Source: Pseudomonadota bacterium (GTDB lineage: Bacteria > Pseudomonadota > Alphaproteobacteria > Sphingomonadales > Sphingomonadaceae). From it: a DNA stretch of 64,000 bases. Shown here piece by piece: positions 8,256-16,098 of the stretch (its first letter is position 1; every line of letters begins with the position of its first letter). The DNA lies in assembly GCA_023424095.1 (NCBI GenBank), contig JAFAEG010000018.1, positions 46,957 through 110,956 of the forward strand. Direction: 5' to 3'. The notes under the pieces are model-generated. The model worked only from the letters and a program-made list of their open reading frames with translations. It was not told the DNA's origin and did not search any database. Position numbers and translations under genes: made by a program.

Positions 8256-8737
8256 AGCGTGAAATCCAGGGACGTTCACGCAAAGCGCATCTGCAAGGCC
8301 GGCAACCGGTCATCAAACTGTCGGTGTGCACCAAGAGTAAGGTGCGTAACAGACTGGCTCCACCGCCACCCACCCGCCTAACTCTGCTCCCGCCGCCGGG
8401 CGGCGAGCCGGAATGGCGCGGAACCGCGGTGTTTCCGCTCCCGAAACCGTGTCTCGCCCTGCTTGAATACCGTCGCCGGGAGACATTCCTGCGCCGTTTC
8501 CGGCCCCGGTCTCTGGCGTGACCGAGCCACGCACCGTTTCAGTCTCGACCTGCTATTCCTGTTATCGCTTTAATCGAGGCGACGATGCGGGCGCGCGACC
8601 GCGCGGTTGAACCAGAAACCATCGGGTTTCCGCCACTTTCTTGGGCAATCGGCTCAGCACGACGCAAAAAATAACAGGCCGGGAACAGGCGATAAAGTCG
8701 GCCGATCAGGCCGCTAAATGAGCCTTAACAGGCTGTA
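8256..8737. other. Gene-free stretch at the left border of the recombinase island
   Basis: No credible coding frame: the open frames on either strand lack ribosome-binding sites and family motifs. The right-hand 70 bases hold the phased heptamers described separately. No tRNA was recognised. Confidence 0.6.
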
Positions 8738-8743
8738 TCAGGC
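8673..8743. repeat. Five A(A/T)CAGGC heptamers spaced by whole helical turns
   Basis: AACAGGC at 8673, AACAGGC at 8684, ATCAGGC at 8705, AACAGGC at 8727 and ATCAGGC at 8737, all on the same strand. Steps are 11, 21, 22 and 10 bases, close to one, two, two and one turns of B-DNA. The last copy overlaps the stop codon of the serine recombinase. This is the layout of a multi-subunit protein-binding site; recombinase, excision factor or regulator binding is inference. Confidence 0.55.
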
Positions 8744-10330
8744 CCTGCCGCTTTCAGACCCGAACAACCGACGCTGCTCATGCCAGTCCAACGGCAGGGG
8801 CGCCGAGAGCAGCGACGCCAGGGTAAGCCCCGCCGGCTGCCGGCCTTCGAGGATCATGTTCTGAATGTCGGGCGCGAGGAAAGCGAGCCCCGAGAGCTTG
8901 CGAAGATAGGGGTCGGCAATTCCTTTGGCGTCGTCGATGGACGCCCGGGCATCCATCATGTCGATACCGTGCCTGTCCAGTTCCGCGTGGGCGCGCCGCA
9001 GGCCGGCGATCAAGGCGCGATCCGGCCGCGACTTGCGGACGCCGGCGCCCGGGTCGACCAGCCACGTCCTTCCGCCGCGCGTGCGAAGCTCCAGCGGCGA
9101 TCGAAGCTGGAGGATGGAATCAACAACGGCGCAGCTGTCGGGTGCTTCCACTCGGGCAGCCCAGTCTTCGAGGGGAGGCGTCTCGATATCGATTATGATC
9201 CATTCACGATGAAGCTGGATGCGCTTCACGAACGACAGGAGGTCAGCAAGCAGCGCCTCCCGTCTTCCGGACCAGCGGCGCAGCCGTTCCAGCAGGGCTT
9301 CCTCGAGCGGGGCGGCGGAGACGCGCGACAGCATATCGCCCTGAACGGAGCCGCCCGTCAGCAGAGGGGCCGACACGTAGTATAGATAATGCCTGCCGTG
9401 GCGGTTGCGGGAGTGGGTCGGGGACATGCGATTGCCGTCGGCGTCGAACAGCAGCCCGACAAGCGGTGCCCGGCGGATGGTGCGCGCGCCGCGCGTGACC
9501 GCATTACTTGCGAGGCGCGCCTGCACCGCGTCGAACAGCGCCGAGTCGATGATGGCGGGATGCTGGCCCGGATGACTTTTGCCCTTGTGGACGATCTCGC
9601 CGAGATAGAGCCGGTTGCGCAAAAGGTGGAACAGGGCGCCGCGGCTGAACGGCACGCCGCCCCGCGTCCGGCCACTAGCGGCGGTCCATCGCTTGGTGAC
9701 GACGCGCTCGGCGGCAAGCGCCCGGACAAGAGCGTTCACCGAGCCCAGTTCCAGGAAGCGGGCAAAGATGGCGCGGACCAGCTCCGCCTCGGACTGGACG
9801 ACGACGAGGGTGCGATCCCTCGGCTCGTAGCCGAGCGCCGGCGTTCCCCCCATCCACATGCCCCTGGCCTTGGACGCGGCGATCTTGTCCCTGATGCGCT
9901 CGCCGGTAACCTCGCGCTCGAACTGGGCAAAAGAGAGCAGCACATTGAGGGTCAGGCGCCCCATTGAGGAGGTGGTGTTGAACGCCTGCGTCACGGACAC
10001 GAACGAGACGCCGTGCCGGTCGAACAGCTCCACCATCTTCGCGAAGTCGGCAAGGCTGCGGGTGAGCCGGTCGACCTTATAGACGACGATAATGTCGACC
10101 TTGCCCGCCGCGATGTCCGCCAGCAGGCGGGCGAGGCCCGGCCGGTCCATCGTGCCGCCCGACCAGCCGCCGTCGTCATAGGCGGTGCGGATCACGGTCC
10201 AGCGCTCGCCCTTCTGGGAGGCGATGTAAGCCTCGCACGCCTCGCGCTGCGCATCGAGGCTGTTGAAAGACTGATCGAGCCCCTCCTCCGTGCTTTTGCG
10301 CGTGTAGATCGCGCAGCGCAGCCTGATCAT
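8738..10330 (-). CDS. Large serine recombinase (resolvase/invertase N-terminal, recombinase and zinc-ribbon type C-terminal region)
   Basis: A 530-residue site-specific recombinase. The N-terminal resolvase domain starts RCAIYTRKSTEEGLDQSFNS, with the nucleophilic Ser in YTRKS, then VYKVDRLTRSLADF and FNTTSSMGRLTLNVLLSFAQ FER-type motifs carrying the catalytic arginines. The recombinase domain (about residues 165-300) includes NRLYLGEIVHKGKSHPGQHP. The expected zinc-ribbon cysteines of phage integrases are not obvious. Its ATG overlaps the DUF2924 stop (ATGA). The trio recombinase-DUF2924-DUF3489 is a recurring mobile module in alphaproteobacteria. It probably integrated the island that also holds the defence operon at 11405-15299. 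Confidence 0.88.
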   Translation of the reverse strand: MIRLRCAIYTRKSTEEGLDQSFNSLDAQREACEAYIASQKGERWTVIRTAYDDGGWSGGTMDRPGLARLLADIAAGKVDIIVVYKVDRLTRSLADFAKMVELFDRHGVSFVSVTQAFNTTSSMGRLTLNVLLSFAQFEREVTGERIRDKIAASKARGMWMGGTPALGYEPRDRTLVVVQSEAELVRAIFARFLELGSVNALVRALAAERVVTKRWTAASGRTRGGVPFSRGALFHLLRNRLYLGEIVHKGKSHPGQHPAIIDSALFDAVQARLASNAVTRGARTIRRAPLVGLLFDADGNRMSPTHSRNRHGRHYLYYVSAPLLTGGSVQGDMLSRVSAAPLEEALLERLRRWSGRREALLADLLSFVKRIQLHREWIIIDIETPPLEDWAARVEAPDSCAVVDSILQLRSPLELRTRGGRTWLVDPGAGVRKSRPDRALIAGLRRAHAELDRHGIDMMDARASIDDAKGIADPYLRKLSGLAFLAPDIQNMILEGRQPAGLTLASLLSAPLPLDWHEQRRLFGSESGRA

Positions 10331-10707
10331 GCCTCAACCCTGAGGCCGAAGAAGCGGGGACCGTTCCAGCGCGTACCGGTGATGGCCCTCGCAATCTCCG
10401 ACAGGCTCTTCCAGTGCCGCCCGGCATAGACAAAGCCGTCAGTCACGGCCTCCACCTCGTGCCGGACACCCTTCCACTCCCGCGCGATCAGCGAGCCAGG
10501 GTTGAGGCGGGTCTCGCGCGCCGCCGCACTGCCGCGCAAGAGGCGTCGGGTCGCCCGGTCAAGACCGCCTTCCAGCCCTGCCTGTATGCGCCAGGCCAGA
10601 ACACGGCGGAGCAGGTCGGCCGAGCGAAGCCGGGGCGGCGCGCCATAGCGCCGCCCCCATTCCTCGCGGAGCTCATTCAGCGACGCGGTCTCCAGCGTCG
10701 CGATCAA
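10327..10707 (-). CDS. DUF2924 family protein
   Basis: A 126-residue protein read from a TTG at 10707 that overlaps the upstream stop (TTGA); no ATG is available in this frame within the domain. LNELREEWGRRYGAPPRLRSADLLRRVLAWRIQ and WKGVRHEVEAVTDGFVYAGR HWKSLSEIARAITGTRWNG-type blocks identify DUF2924, a small basic protein that almost always accompanies this kind of serine recombinase. The second half looks like a small DNA-binding or DNA-mimic domain, but the role is unknown; a helper for recombination is a guess from context. The frame stays open to 11115, but that part is the DUF3489 gene in another frame. Confidence 0.75.
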   Translation of the reverse strand: MIATLETASLNELREEWGRRYGAPPRLRSADLLRRVLAWRIQAGLEGGLDRATRRLLRGSAAARETRLNPGSLIAREWKGVRHEVEAVTDGFVYAGRHWKSLSEIARAITGTRWNGPRFFGLRVEA

Positions 10708-11009
10708 CCCGGTGACGCCACGTCCGCCGCGCCGATGCGATAGACGCGGCCCGCATCGGTCTTCTCCGACGAGACCGACTTGCCGAGCTTCTTCTTCACC
10801 GTCCCGGCAAGAAACCCGCGCACCGAATGCGCCTGCCAGCCGGTCGCTGCCATCATCGCGTCGATCGTCGCGCCGCCGGGGCGGGTCAGCAAGGCGATCA
10901 CCGTGTCGGACTTGGTGGTCTTCACGGCCGGGATCGAGCTGCCGCCAATCGGCTTCGCGGACTTGCGGCCCTTCACCGGCGCCTGCTTGATGGTCTCGGT
11001 GTTCGTCAT
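10704..11009 (-). CDS. DUF3489 family protein
   Basis: A 101-residue protein. ATG 11009 is preceded by AAGGAGG at ideal distance, which decides the start against the longer frame to 11162. The C-terminal part (KSDTVIALLTRPGGATIDAM, MAATGWQAHSVRGFLAGTVK, then KKLGKSVSSEKTD) is a winged-helix-like DUF3489 fold; the N-terminal 30 residues are basic and probably disordered. First gene of the leftward recombinase operon. A DNA-binding regulator or directionality helper for the recombinase is plausible but not shown. Confidence 0.78.
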   Translation of the reverse strand: MTNTETIKQAPVKGRKSAKPIGGSSIPAVKTTKSDTVIALLTRPGGATIDAMMAATGWQAHSVRGFLAGTVKKKLGKSVSSEKTDAGRVYRIGAADVASPG

Positions 11010-11322
11010 GTCTGCCTCCTTCGTGCGGCGGGATCGCCGCACTGCCGCAGGCCCCGACGACGCAGGCGTGGCGGGGATGCCGCGGGAGCCTGGGGCCCCG
11101 GGGGCAGGAGGACACACGCTCTGCTGGCGGGCGAAGTCCAGTCCTTTCCGTGAAGCTCTCACAACTTTTGGGGTGTGGCCTTGCGAGTGCCGCTACGTAC
11201 GTATCGTCTGCTTTGCGCCCTTCGCTGCCCTTCGCGGCGTGCTGATCGAACGTCGGCTAAGCGCAAAATAGTGCATTCGGGCTTGAATTCGTGTAACTCG
11301 AAAAGCGGCCACCCGGACGGAG

Positions 11323-11357
11323 CGGGAACAACTCCCGTGTCATCCTGACTATACAAT
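11323..11357 (+). promoter_or_regulatory. Candidate promoter of the SIR2 defence operon
   Basis: TACAAT (11352-11357), within TATACAAT, is a good -10 box 48 bases before the SIR2 start. In the -35 position lies the inverted repeat CGGGA-ACAAC-TCCCG (11323-11337) rather than a consensus -35, which suggests activator- or repressor-controlled expression. GGAGGG at 11392-11397 is the ribosome-binding site. Confidence 0.45.
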
Positions 11358-11404
11358 ATCCGGCGAAACTGGAGTAGGTTAGCCTAGCCTTGGAGGGGGC
11401 AGGA

Positions 11405-12718
11405 ATGGCGATCAGCGCCGCACTCAGAACAAAGCTGCTCGGCGCGATCGACACCGACACATTAGTCTTCCTCTGTGGGGCCGGCCTGTCCATGCCTTCA
11501 CCAAGCTATCTCCCGAGCGCAGCCCGCGTCGCGGAGATCTGCTACGACAAATGGCTCGCCAACGAAGCGCTAGATGCCAATCTCAAATATGACGTCGATA
11601 AGCTCGCGGGCCATTTCCACGCCAGCAATGATTTCGAACCGATCTTCATCCCCTTGGTGCCTTGGAATGATCTGTCGGGCGCGCCCAACAAGGGCCACGC
11701 GGCCATCGCCGATCTGCTCGTGAGCCGGGCCGCGCATGCCGCGCTCTCCGCCAATTTCGACACGATGATCGAACGTTGGGCCGAACAGCGCAAAGTCGCG
11801 ATGCAGGGGGCGCTCACGGGCCACGAGGCAACCAGCTTCGCCGCCGCGACCAGCCCGCTCCTTAAGTTTCACGGCTGCATGCAGCGCGGTCGCCGGGCGA
11901 CGCTATGGACGACGGCGCAGTTGGCCGAGCCCGCCATCCAGGCGCGAGTCGAGAGCTGTTCGCAATGGATGAACTTGCATCTGCCGAACCGACATCTGGT
12001 GGTGGTCGGTTTCTGGACCGATTGGGGTTATCTGAACGATGTGCTGGCGAACGCCTTCACCATCACCAACGCTTTGTCCGTGACCGTGATCGACCCGACG
12101 CAGAGCGCCGACCTCCAAGCCAAGGCTCCGCAATTGTGGGACAAATTGACGACTTTGAGCGCCGCGTTCGAGCACATCGAGGAGTCAGGCGATCACATCC
12201 TCGAGGAGCTGCGCGTCGAATACTCAAAAAGCTGGGCCAGGAAATTTTATGCCTTGGGACAGCCGCTCGCGACGGGCAGCGGAATTGCGCACGTGCCGTC
12301 CCCGGACGGCCTGAGCTGCGACGAGCTCTACGATCTCCGACGGGATGTGGAGGGGGTGCCCTATACGCGGGCGGCGATGCAAAAGGCGCCCCCAGCGGAC
12401 ACTGCACAAGCCGCCTTCGCCCATATCGAGCTTGGCAATGACGGCGCTGTGCAGGCCGGCGCGTGGCTGGAGCATGGCGGGCGGACGGTACGGATCGTCA
12501 ATGGGGCCGGCCGCGGCCTCAGCGAAGTGAAGGAAGCCCATAAGGAGCCGCCCAACTTGGCCCAGCCTGACATCGTCCTGTGCGCCGGGGCGATCGATCT
12601 CGGCGTCCCAGCCAAGCTGATCGCAACCGGTAAGGGCGCGAGCATCGTCAGCCCGGCGCCGGGCGGCGGCGCGAAATGGCTAACCCGCGCCGACGCGCGT
12701 ACAGAGCTGGGCCTGTGA
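11405..12718 (+). CDS. SIR2-like NADase effector of a three-gene defence system (LmuA-like)
   Basis: A 437-residue protein with a SIR2-like domain in its first half: VFLCGAGLSMPSPSYLP (GAGLS at residues 25-29, NAD binding), SANFDTMIERW (Asn117, Asp119) and LLKFHGCM (His156), the residues used for NAD hydrolysis in defence SIR2 proteins. VVVGFWTDWG follows as the later Rossmann element. Residues from about 260 onward match nothing I recognise. ATG 11405 follows GGAGGG; the frame opens slightly earlier at 11390. The stop overlaps the next gene (GTGA). With the middle component and SMC ATPase downstream it resembles Lamassu-Sir2, in which the SMC protein senses foreign DNA and releases the effector. 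That pathway is inferred from architecture. Confidence 0.82.
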   Translation: MAISAALRTKLLGAIDTDTLVFLCGAGLSMPSPSYLPSAARVAEICYDKWLANEALDANLKYDVDKLAGHFHASNDFEPIFIPLVPWNDLSGAPNKGHAAIADLLVSRAAHAALSANFDTMIERWAEQRKVAMQGALTGHEATSFAAATSPLLKFHGCMQRGRRATLWTTAQLAEPAIQARVESCSQWMNLHLPNRHLVVVGFWTDWGYLNDVLANAFTITNALSVTVIDPTQSADLQAKAPQLWDKLTTLSAAFEHIEESGDHILEELRVEYSKSWARKFYALGQPLATGSGIAHVPSPDGLSCDELYDLRRDVEGVPYTRAAMQKAPPADTAQAAFAHIELGNDGAVQAGAWLEHGGRTVRIVNGAGRGLSEVKEAHKEPPNLAQPDIVLCAGAIDLGVPAKLIATGKGASIVSPAPGGGAKWLTRADARTELGL

Positions 12719-13254
12719 TCGACCTGCTCTCCACCTCGCAGATACTGCTACGCGACGCCGGGTTCACCGTCCGCCTGAGCTCGGTGGGCCACCGGCCGGT
12801 GGTCTGCTTCGAGGACAATGCGCTGGTCGGATTTTGCAGTTCGTTCGAGCAAACGGACGAGCTGATCGAAGGGTGGAAGGCCTTCGAAAGCGAGATTCTG
12901 AACCGCTTCGCGGGTGACATTCGCGCCGCAGGCGACAAGGCGTGGAACGTATATTGCGTATTCCTGTGCGGCGGCGCGGGCGATGGGACGCAAAAGCGCG
13001 CGGTGAGCTGGATCGAGGAGGATCTCGAACGGACGCGCAAGGTCGCTGCCTGCGACATCGCAAGCCGCGAGGATCTGGTGCGGGTCCTGTTGCCAGTGCT
13101 GCCGGTTCAATATCAGCCTGCGCTCCAGCATGAGGATTTGACGGCGCGCTTGCAAAAACGGATCGCCGACATCGCGCCCCAGGCGGCGCATGCCATATTG
13201 GATCTGGAGGTTCCGGTTTCGGAGGCGGTCCGCCTGCTCGGTGAACGGCCATGA
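12715..13254 (+). CDS. Middle component of the ABC-three-component/Lamassu-like system (LmuC-like)
   Basis: A 179-residue protein read from a GTG at 12715 that overlaps the SIR2 stop (GTGA); an ATG at 12676 would lengthen it by 13 residues inside the SIR2 gene. It begins IDLLSTSQILLRDAGFTVRL, has the aromatic core AWNVYCVFLCGG, and ends in a helical region. Sequence alone gives no catalytic motif. Position (between effector and SMC-type ATPase), size and coupling fit the small 'middle component' of ABC-3C systems, which bridges effector and ATPase. Family assignment is by context and general resemblance. Confidence 0.65.
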   Translation: MIDLLSTSQILLRDAGFTVRLSSVGHRPVVCFEDNALVGFCSSFEQTDELIEGWKAFESEILNRFAGDIRAAGDKAWNVYCVFLCGGAGDGTQKRAVSWIEEDLERTRKVAACDIASREDLVRVLLPVLPVQYQPALQHEDLTARLQKRIADIAPQAAHAILDLEVPVSEAVRLLGERP

Positions 13255-15299
13255 GATTTTCGTATGTAGAGGTCGCGGGTTTCCGGGGATTCAAGGACGC
13301 AACACGCTTCGACTTCCCAGCCGGGTTCGTCGTGCTCACCGGCCGCAACGGCGCAGGAAAGAGCACGGTCCTCGATGCGATCGACTATGCCTTCACCGGT
13401 ACGATCAACAAATATGCGGTCAAGGGCGCTAAGGGCGGCGGCCTCGACAGCCATATCTGGTGGGTCGGCGATGGCACGCCGGCGGCTCAGTATGTTGAGA
13501 TCGGGCTGATCGCGCCGAACGGCGAAGCGTTCAAGATTTTCCGCAGCCGCGACCGCGGCCTGCAGATCTCCTTGGACGAGGTGGCGAAGCAAATCTGCTC
13601 CGATCAAATGGCTCAGTGTCCGTGGCAGGAGACTCTCGTCCAAACCACGCTCATCCGGGACGAGACCTTGTCCGGCCTCAGCCTTGACCTGCCAGAGCAG
13701 GCGCGCTTCGAAGCCGTTCGCGCCGCGATCGGCGGCCTCACCGGGCCGGATCATTCCGAGCGGACGAGCGAGCTGGGTAAGGCCGCCGCCACGGCCAAGC
13801 GGACGCAGGACGCTAAGCTTGCGGAGGCGCAGGCCGAGCTTGGCCGAGCGCTTTCGGCGCTCACCGAAGCGCGCAGCATCGCCGAACGTCAGGCTGACGT
13901 GTCCGAGGCCGAAGCGATCATCCAGCGAATGGCGCACGAACTCGTCGCGACTGGCGGAGATCGATCAGAAGCGCTCAGGCGCGGGGTCGCGGAACGCAAG
14001 CAATCAATCCCTGTCTTGATGGATGCTATCGTCCGCGCAGAAGCGGCCGTCGCGGAGGAACGCTTTTTCACCTCGGACGAGGGGATCGCCAGTTCGCTTG
14101 CGCTTGCAGCGCAGGCGGAAGCGCTCGAGCAGAGCCAGAGCCAGGCGCGGGCGGCCCTCGACGACGCACAACGTGCGGCTACCGCCCAGCAGGAAGCCGA
14201 TTCTTTCGCCGCTCACATGATCGCCTTGCTCCAACATGGAGAAGAAATTGGTCTGGTCGCGGGGCATTGCCCGCTCTGTAACGCCGCTCGCGGTGATGCC
14301 GAATTCGCCGCCGCGATCGGGGCGGCCCGGGCGCGACTGCAGGCCCGAGGCGAGGCGGCCGCCCGGACGGCCGACGCCTTGGCGAATGCCCAATTGATAG
14401 CCCGCCAGACCGAGCAGGAGCTTGCGGAGGCGAAGCGGACGCTCGAAGAGCTCGATGCCCAGCGTGCCCGCTCCTCCCAGGCGCTCGCCGTGGTTCGCGC
14501 CGTCTTCGAGCGTTATGATCTGCCCGCTGAGCCGCTCAATACTGAGCAGGTCCGGACCCTGGTGCTGAAGCGGCAGGAGGAGACGGCACAGCTCGAACAT
14601 GCATTGTTCATCCTTGAGGCGTCCGGCGCGCACGACCGGGTCACTGCGCTGGAAACGCGGATCGCGCAGCTCCGCGAGAATGTGGAAGAGGAATCCCTGC
14701 GCGCCACCGCTGCCGACCGGGCCGTCGAGGCCGCTAAGCAGATCGACAAGGCCGCGAAGTCCGTGGCCAACCAGATCCTTACCGAACAGTTCGACACAGT
14801 GATGCCGCTCCTCAAAGAGTTGTACCAGCGCCTCCGCCCCCACACGGACTGGCGGGAGATCGAGACCGACTTTGGCGGTGAGGTGCGAGCGTCGCTTAAT
14901 TTCACGGTAGGCGACGGCCGGAACCCGCAATTCCTTTTCAGCAGCGGCCAGCGGCGGGCGGCGGGCCTCGCCTTCCTGCTCGCTATCCATCTTTCACGGC
15001 CCTGGTGCCGGTTGCGCTCGCTGCTGCTGGACGACCCGGTCCAGCATATCGACGATTATCGTGCCTTAAATCTGGTCGAGGTGCTGTCTGCGATTCGGCG
15101 GATGGGGCGGCAAGTCATTATTGCCGTGGAGGACCCGGCTTTAGCTGACCTCTTGTGCCGGCGGCTGCGGAGCACACCGGAGGAGACGGGCCGCCGTTTC
15201 GACCTGTCTTTTGGGCCAAACGGATCGGCGATTATTGTCAGCGCGGAGGATGTCCGGCCGCTGCCTCGGGAAGTGCTTCGTCTCGCCGAAGCGTCCTGA
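13251..15299 (+). CDS. SMC/Rad50-like ATPase with zinc hook (LmuB-like)
   Basis: A 682-residue ATPase: Walker A GRNGAGKST (residues 31-39) after FRGFKDATRFDF, two coiled-coil arms (about 170-330 and 345-510) meeting at a zinc hook GHCPLC (Cys340, Cys343), then the ABC signature FLFSSGQRRAAG (564-567) and Walker B LLLDDPVQHIDD (591-602). This is a compact Rad50/SMC with hook instead of hinge. ATGA overlap with the middle component shows coupled translation. In Lamassu systems the equivalent protein binds DNA ends or plasmids and triggers the effector; here that effector would be the SIR2 protein. ATPase class is certain, the defence role inferred. Confidence 0.88.
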   Translation: MRFSYVEVAGFRGFKDATRFDFPAGFVVLTGRNGAGKSTVLDAIDYAFTGTINKYAVKGAKGGGLDSHIWWVGDGTPAAQYVEIGLIAPNGEAFKIFRSRDRGLQISLDEVAKQICSDQMAQCPWQETLVQTTLIRDETLSGLSLDLPEQARFEAVRAAIGGLTGPDHSERTSELGKAAATAKRTQDAKLAEAQAELGRALSALTEARSIAERQADVSEAEAIIQRMAHELVATGGDRSEALRRGVAERKQSIPVLMDAIVRAEAAVAEERFFTSDEGIASSLALAAQAEALEQSQSQARAALDDAQRAATAQQEADSFAAHMIALLQHGEEIGLVAGHCPLCNAARGDAEFAAAIGAARARLQARGEAAARTADALANAQLIARQTEQELAEAKRTLEELDAQRARSSQALAVVRAVFERYDLPAEPLNTEQVRTLVLKRQEETAQLEHALFILEASGAHDRVTALETRIAQLRENVEEESLRATAADRAVEAAKQIDKAAKSVANQILTEQFDTVMPLLKELYQRLRPHTDWREIETDFGGEVRASLNFTVGDGRNPQFLFSSGQRRAAGLAFLLAIHLSRPWCRLRSLLLDDPVQHIDDYRALNLVEVLSAIRRMGRQVIIAVEDPALADLLCRRLRSTPEETGRRFDLSFGPNGSAIIVSAEDVRPLPREVLRLAEAS

Positions 15300-15672
15300 A
15301 TTCTTCCTTGGCAGAAAGGTGGGGCGCGGCTCCGACGCAGCTAGTTCGCGCTGTCAGTCGAACTCTGGCTCTGGTCGCATCTACCCCAATGCATCCGGTC
15401 CACTTTCGTCCAGATCCGGACGTTCAGCACCGGGCCCAGCCATGTCTGGGATGGGCGCATTGCTGCCAATGTGTGTGGACGACCGATGTGCGCCCATGAC
15501 GGCCGTTGACCGGCAGTCGGCTGTTCGACCGAAGATGGGGCTAAGCGGACGCTCGGCGGTCGAGCGCCCGTTGGCCGCGGAGGGCGCTTCGCGTCCTAAT
15601 CCCGAAAGATTCTTTAACCGCAACCGCTGGCGGCAAAGCGCGTTCATTAGGCATCCCGCGCAGTATCGAAGG
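15300..15672. other. Gene-free stretch at the right border of the defence island
   Basis: No coding frame with motifs or ribosome-binding site. I compared it by eye with 8256-8743 for a duplicated attachment site and found no convincing direct repeat, so the right boundary of the island is not defined. Confidence 0.5.
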
Positions 15673-16098
15673 ATGATCGTGGCCGAGCCAAGACCCATGT
15701 CGCCCCCGCTGCACCCGCTCCATGCGATGCTGCTCGCGTTCCCGTTGGCCCTCTTCGTCAGCGGCTTTCTGTTCGACTGGGCCTATTGGTCGACCACGCA
15801 CTGGCAGTGGCTGAACTTCGCCGCATGGATGAATGCAGGCGGACTTTTTGTGGGTGCCTTCGTTGTGCTATGGGCGCTGGTCAGCCTGATCCGCAGCCGC
15901 CGGCGACTCTGGCCGGCCATCTATTTTGGGCTTGCGCTTGTCATGTGGCTGCTCGGCTTCCTCAATGCGCTGGTGCACGGACGCGACGCTTTCGGCAGCA
16001 TGCCGCTCGGCCTCTATCTGTCGTCGATTGTCGCCCTGCTGGCGATCGCCGCTGCCTGGATCGGCTATTCGGGGCGCCATCTAGGAGACGCACGTTGA
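15673..16098 (+). CDS. DUF2231-type membrane protein
   Basis: About 141 residues with four predicted membrane helices: LLAFPLALFVSGFLFDWAYW, FVGAFVVLWALVSLI, PAIYFGLALVMWLLGFL and LYLSSIVALLAIAAAWIGY. The N-terminal HPLHAMLLAFPLAL block is the mark of DUF2231 proteins, which usually sit near respiratory or cytochrome genes. Start ATG 15673 or 15697; neither has a strong ribosome-binding site. Its stop overlaps the next start (TTGA), so it is the first gene of the respiratory cluster. Function not known; possibly a haem or redox accessory membrane protein. Confidence 0.68.
   Translation: MIVAEPRPMSPPLHPLHAMLLAFPLALFVSGFLFDWAYWSTTHWQWLNFAAWMNAGGLFVGAFVVLWALVSLIRSRRRLWPAIYFGLALVMWLLGFLNALVHGRDAFGSMPLGLYLSSIVALLAIAAAWIGYSGRHLGDAR

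Noticed and set aside
15211..15672. Upstream extension of the DUF2231 frame
   Set aside because: Low-complexity Arg/Pro/Ser sequence without homology signs; the membrane protein starts at 15673 or 15697.
8256..15672. Direct-repeat attachment sites around the serine recombinase island
   Set aside because: Eye comparison of 8256-8743 with 15300-15672 gave no repeat longer than chance; a computed alignment would be needed.
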